In this document: one piece after another, positions 7,114-10,063 of the stretch
How the letters are laid out: every line of letters starts with the position of its first letter
Position numbering within the stretch: position 1 is the stretch's first letter
Source: Verrucomicrobiia bacterium
Lineage (GTDB): Bacteria; Verrucomicrobiota; Verrucomicrobiae; Limisphaerales; UBA11358
Reading direction: 5' to 3'
Length of the DNA stretch: 10,063 bases
Assembly (NCBI GenBank): GCA_030042375.1
Contig: JASHZU010000117.1
Span: 1 to 10,063 of the forward strand
Made by a program: the position numbers and the translations under genes
Notes under the pieces: generated by a model
What the model saw: only the letters and a program-made list of their open reading frames with translations
Database searches by the model: none
Told to the model about the DNA's origin: nothing

Positions 7114-8133
7114 ATGCCGCCTGAGCCGCAAAATTTACCGCTGGTGAGCTTCATTATGCCGACGCTCAATGCCGGCGCGATTTTGGACAACTGCCTCGCC
7201 TCCATTGCGCGTCAGACCTATCCGCGTGATCGGTACGAAATCATCCTCGCTGACGCTCGTTCCACCGATAGCACCCGCGACATTGCTAAAAAGTACGGCG
7301 CGATTGTCCTGGATGACGACGGCAAAAACATGGAGGAAGGCAAGCGTCTGGCCCTCGCGCGAGCCAACGGCGAATACATCGTCTTCGTGGATGCCGATAA
7401 TGAAATCACGCACCCGGATTACATCGAACTGGCCGTCACTGCGCTCGCCAAAAATCCCCAGGCACTGGGCGTGGAAAGCTATTATCTGCCGTCGCCCAAG
7501 ATGAGTTCGTTCTGCGCTTACCTGTCGCATCTGCTCCACATCAGCGACCCGACCGCCTGGCTGATGAGCGCCAATCCGCAACTGGTCGAAAGCGTCGGCA
7601 ATGTCGAACGCTGGAAATTGCCTGACAATACCTTTTCTTATCCGCTCGGCGCGAACGGTTTCGTTTTCCGCCGCTCCGATTTGGAATCCGTGAAGGCCGA
7701 CGAGCATTTCCAGGACACGCACGTGGCGCTGTACCTGATGCGCGCCGGCAAACGCGAATGGCTGCGCATCCGCGGGCGCGGCGTTCATCATTATTACGTC
7801 CAGACCCTTTGGGGCTTCGTGCAAAAACGCCGTCGCGCCACGGTTCATTTCCTGCGCGTGCAGGAAGAAGCCAAAACGAATTGGATGAAAGAACGCCCGC
7901 CCGTCCCACTCTGGCTTGCTTCTTTTTATTGCTTCACTTTCTTTGGCCCGACTTACCACACGTTGCGCGGGCTTCCCCGCGACTGGCGCTGGCTTTGGCA
8001 CGAGCTGGCCTGCCCGGCCAGTGTCCTTGGCAACGCCTGGGGCTTTTGGACTTATCACACCCGCAAGCACGATAAAAAATTGGTCGCCAATCTCAAACCG
8101 GAACAGGTCTTAAAAAATGACCGGGCAAATTGA
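7114..8133 (+). CDS. Family 2 glycosyltransferase (GT-A fold)
   Basis: 339 residues. The N-terminal GT-A core is clear: 'VSFIMPTLNAGAILDNCLAS' (11-30), the nucleotide-binding segment 'EIILADARSTDST' (42-54), and the metal-binding DxD motif as 'FVDADNEI' (91-98). An acceptor-side segment 'YPLGANGFVFRRSDL' (176-190) is followed by 'FQDTHVALYLMRAGK' (199-213), where Asp201 is a candidate catalytic base, and then by 'VHHYYVQTLWGFVQKRRR' (224-241), a His- and Arg-rich stretch typical of GT2 C-termini. Residues 263-280 are hydrophobic and may contact the membrane. It should transfer a sugar from a nucleotide-sugar to a growing glycan at the inner face of the cytoplasmic membrane; donor and acceptor are unknown. 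It starts 42 bp after the methyltransferase stop, with no clear Shine-Dalgarno. Its 3' end overlaps the next gene by 17 bp, suggesting coupled translation. Confidence 0.9.
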   Translation: MPPEPQNLPLVSFIMPTLNAGAILDNCLASIARQTYPRDRYEIILADARSTDSTRDIAKKYGAIVLDDDGKNMEEGKRLALARANGEYIVFVDADNEITHPDYIELAVTALAKNPQALGVESYYLPSPKMSSFCAYLSHLLHISDPTAWLMSANPQLVESVGNVERWKLPDNTFSYPLGANGFVFRRSDLESVKADEHFQDTHVALYLMRAGKREWLRIRGRGVHHYYVQTLWGFVQKRRRATVHFLRVQEEAKTNWMKERPPVPLWLASFYCFTFFGPTYHTLRGLPRDWRWLWHELACPASVLGNAWGFWTYHTRKHDKKLVANLKPEQVLKNDRAN

Positions 8134-9190
8134 AAGATTTGGCGCGGCCAATGACAATCCGCTCCTCAGCATCATCGTGCTGAACTGCAACGGTGCCGGC
8201 TGGCTGCCGAAATGTTTCGAAACCATCGGCCGGCAAACCATCATCAACCAAATCGAAACCATCATGGTGGACAACCAGTCCACGGACAATTCCGTGGCCG
8301 TGGGCCGCGAATGGCTCGCTAAACTTCCCTGTGCCGCCATGGTGCGCTTGGAGGTCAACCAGGGTTTTTGCGGCGGCAACAATGCCGGCGCGCGCGCCGC
8401 GCGGGGACGCTGGCTGCTCTTCCTGAATAACGACACCTGGATGGAGCCCGACTGCATGGAGAAGCTGGTTGCCGGGACAGAAAAGATGGACGCCGCCGCG
8501 TCCACGCCCCTCGTCTTGAATTACCCCGACAATTCCTTCCAGGATTTTGGCTTTTACGGCTTCGATATTTTTGGACTCGCCAGCGGTTCGGGGGATGCCA
8601 CGCACACTCGCGAAATCTTTATCGCCGGCGGCTGCTCCTATTTCATCCGCAACGACGTCTTCAACCAAATTGGCCTGTTCGACGCGGAATATTTCATTTA
8701 TTCCGATGATACGGATTTGTCGTGGCGCGTGTGGGTTGCCGGGTACAAAGTCGCCGGAGTTTATGAAGCGCGGCTGCATCATCGCGGCGCGGCGGGGGTG
8801 AACCCTTCCGGCGGCATTGAGACCGTCGAATTTCGCACCACCGACAACAAACGGTTTTTGACCAACCGCAACGGCATCCTGACTTTGCTTAAAGACTGCC
8901 ACAACATCCTGCTCCTAATGGTCATCCCATTGATTGGATTGTTGTTTATCGAATCGCTGGTGGGCGCGGTGATTTTGCGGCGCTGGTCGTTTGCGCGAGC
9001 GAGCTTTTGGAGCGTGCTGGCCGATTGCTGGCGATTGCGCGGTCATGTCATGCAGGAACGGAAACGGGTTGCTTCGTTCCGCAAACGCTCGGATTTTTGG
9101 ATGTTGCGGTTCTTCCGCTTGCGCCCGAACCGCTGGTTTGAAATCACACGCTTGTTCAAATTCGGCCTTCCCCGGGTGGATAAAAAATAA
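8117..9190 (+). CDS. Family 2 glycosyltransferase, rhamnosyltransferase-like, with C-terminal membrane segment
   Basis: 357 residues. The GT2 core is seen in 'LSIIVLNCNGAGWLPKCFET' (17-36), 'IMVDNQSTDNSV' (49-60), 'NQGFCGGNNAGARAARG' (81-97) and the metal site 'LFLNNDTWMEPD' (101-112). The acceptor side has 'FIAGGCSYFIRNDVF' (168-182), 'FDAEYFIYSDDTDLSWRV' (188-205) with the acidic DDTD cluster, and 'ARLHHRG' (218-224). The 'GGNNAG...NNDT...DD.DL..R....GY' pattern is that of WbbL/RfbN-like enzymes, which often transfer rhamnose or similar sugars in O-antigen or exopolysaccharide synthesis. The exact sugar here is not deducible. Residues 262-287 form one strongly hydrophobic helix, followed by a very basic tail (Arg/Lys/Trp, 288-357), consistent with anchoring at the inner face of the membrane. 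The ATG at 8117 lies inside the end of the previous gene; AGG at 8105-8107 may be a weak binding site. The next gene starts 5 bp after its stop. Confidence 0.9.
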   Translation: MTGQIERFGAANDNPLLSIIVLNCNGAGWLPKCFETIGRQTIINQIETIMVDNQSTDNSVAVGREWLAKLPCAAMVRLEVNQGFCGGNNAGARAARGRWLLFLNNDTWMEPDCMEKLVAGTEKMDAAASTPLVLNYPDNSFQDFGFYGFDIFGLASGSGDATHTREIFIAGGCSYFIRNDVFNQIGLFDAEYFIYSDDTDLSWRVWVAGYKVAGVYEARLHHRGAAGVNPSGGIETVEFRTTDNKRFLTNRNGILTLLKDCHNILLLMVIPLIGLLFIESLVGAVILRRWSFARASFWSVLADCWRLRGHVMQERKRVASFRKRSDFWMLRFFRLRPNRWFEITRLFKFGLPRVDKK

Positions 9191-9195
9191 ATGCT

Positions 9196-10044
9196 ATGAC
9201 GCCGGCAACACCCAAAAAATTCGATTTGGCGGTTTGTTACCGCATTTATCCGGGCGTATCGGGCAGGCCCATTTTTGGGTTCAAAGAAAAATATCCGATG
9301 CTCAAGCTCAACCTGGAGACATTCAAGCAGGGATTGGGCGATTTGAAGGTCAAGATGTGGGTCCTGCTTGATAGTTGTCCGCCTTCTTACACCGAATTGC
9401 TCAACCACATTTTTCCCGATACCGAAAAAGTTCTGATACCGCTCGTTAAAGCGGGCAACGGCGCGACCTTCCGTAAACAAGGAGAAATTTTGTCTACGCA
9501 AACGGATGCTGACCTGGTTTTTTTTGCCGAGGACGATTACATCTATCTTCCCCATTCGGTAGAACGCACGGTTCAATTCATGCGCCGGCATCCTGAGGCG
9601 GACTTCGCCACGCCGTATGACCATGCGGACCTCCATACGAAATATGTTCATCGCATCCGCGCCGGGGAATTCTTTGAGGACGGCTGCCGCTGGCGGACGG
9701 TTGTGTCTGCCTGCCTCACCTTTATGGCGCGGCGCGAAGCGGTGGCGGGCGCGATGCCGGTCATCAACACCTACAACGCCAATCCGGACCTGGCGATGTG
9801 GATGTCGCTGACCAAACTGCGCGTCCGCAATCCCTGGTCCTGGTTCCGGAGCCTGGGCGACGGGAAATTTTTCGCGGCCTCGCACGCCCTGGCCTGGTAC
9901 TATGGCTGGCGGCAAATTCTTTTTGGCAAACGCTTCCAGCTTTGGGCTCCTGACCCCGGCCTCATCACCCACATGGAAAGCACCGGGCTTGCTCCCGGCG
10001 TGGATTGGGAAAAAATTTTCTCCGATCGGATTCAAAAGCACTGA
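9196..10044 (+). CDS. Putative glycosyltransferase, divergent GT-A-like
   Basis: 282 residues with no signal peptide or clear membrane helix. It opens with 'FDLAVCYRIYPGVSGRPIFG' (9-28), then 'LKVKMWVLLDSCPPSYTELL' (50-69), which resembles the first two Rossmann strands of a GT-A enzyme but lacks the usual 'PT.N...L..CL.S' opening. The probable metal-binding motif is 'LVFFAEDDYIYLP' (107-119), with EDD in place of DxD. 'FATPYDHADLHTKYVH' (137-152) and a C-terminal 'LITHMESTGLAPGVDW' (256-271) are further likely active-site segments. I believe a family of bacterial proteins with the same 'YRIYPGVS...WVLLD.CP...AEDDY.YLP...TPYDH' pattern occurs in polysaccharide clusters, but I cannot name its substrate. 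The place immediately after two GT2 genes supports a glycan role. No in-frame alternative start precedes the ATG at 9196; an ATG at 9191 is out of frame and stops at once. The gene is complete, with 19 bp left in the window. Confidence 0.72.
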   Translation: MTPATPKKFDLAVCYRIYPGVSGRPIFGFKEKYPMLKLNLETFKQGLGDLKVKMWVLLDSCPPSYTELLNHIFPDTEKVLIPLVKAGNGATFRKQGEILSTQTDADLVFFAEDDYIYLPHSVERTVQFMRRHPEADFATPYDHADLHTKYVHRIRAGEFFEDGCRWRTVVSACLTFMARREAVAGAMPVINTYNANPDLAMWMSLTKLRVRNPWSWFRSLGDGKFFAASHALAWYYGWRQILFGKRFQLWAPDPGLITHMESTGLAPGVDWEKIFSDRIQKH

Positions 10045-10063
10045 CCTGACGTTTCGATCTTTT

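Noticed and set aside
7135..8070. Minus-strand open frame of 311 codons opposite the first glycosyltransferase
   Set aside because: The plus strand encodes a clear GT2 enzyme with DxD motif over the same bases. The antisense translation has no recognisable domain.
8386..8399. Perfect 14-bp GC palindrome (CGGCGCGCGCGCCG) considered as a protein-binding site or hairpin
   Set aside because: It lies within the conserved 'NNAGARAARG' stretch of a GT2 gene, where Gly/Ala/Arg codons in a GC-rich genome produce such runs by chance; no T tract follows.

Overview
The window is 10,063 bp of moderately GC-rich bacterial DNA. All genes lie on the + strand and it is almost fully coding. The features point to a Gram-negative member of the Verrucomicrobiota, probably the Pedosphaera/Limisphaerales side of the phylum. 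That is an inference from three things: stacked LamG, Ig-like, IPT/TIG and FG-GAP/VCBS modules in one giant secreted protein; a C-terminal tail of the form 'SWP..GF.LE.TTN...W.PV...FYRL', which I associate with exported proteins of that phylum; and weak Shine-Dalgarno signals. No rRNA, tRNA or taxonomic marker gene is present to confirm it.

Region 1 (2..6316) is the 3' part of a giant secreted or surface protein. Its start lies upstream of the window, and 2,104 residues are visible. The order is: end of a LamG jellyroll, Ig, LamG, Ig, LamG, Ig, IPT/TIG, seven FG-GAP/VCBS repeats, Ig, IPT/TIG, seven FG-GAP/VCBS repeats, Ig, and a C-terminal region. It was built by two rounds of tandem duplication: a 945-bp LamG+Ig unit (two full copies plus one partial) and a ~1.71-kb TIG+propeller+Ig unit (two copies). 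A strong intrinsic terminator (6353..6389) follows the gene.

Region 2 (6415..10044) is a tight cluster of four glycan-related genes: an FkbM-family SAM-dependent methyltransferase, two clear GT2-type (GT-A fold) glycosyltransferases that overlap by 17 bp, and a fourth protein that looks like a divergent glycosyltransferase, 5 bp downstream. The spacing suggests one transcription unit making and methylating a surface glycan (exopolysaccharide, O-antigen or protein-linked). The cluster probably continues past the right edge, because only 19 bp remain after the last stop. The giant protein and the glycan cluster are separated by the terminator, so they are probably separate transcription units. 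Whether the glycan decorates the protein cannot be told from sequence.

I see no mobile element, CRISPR array, phage gene, tRNA or rRNA. The most notable features are the nested repeat architecture of the giant protein, with a 71-bp perfect DNA repeat that could make it size-variable, and the unusual last gene of the cluster.
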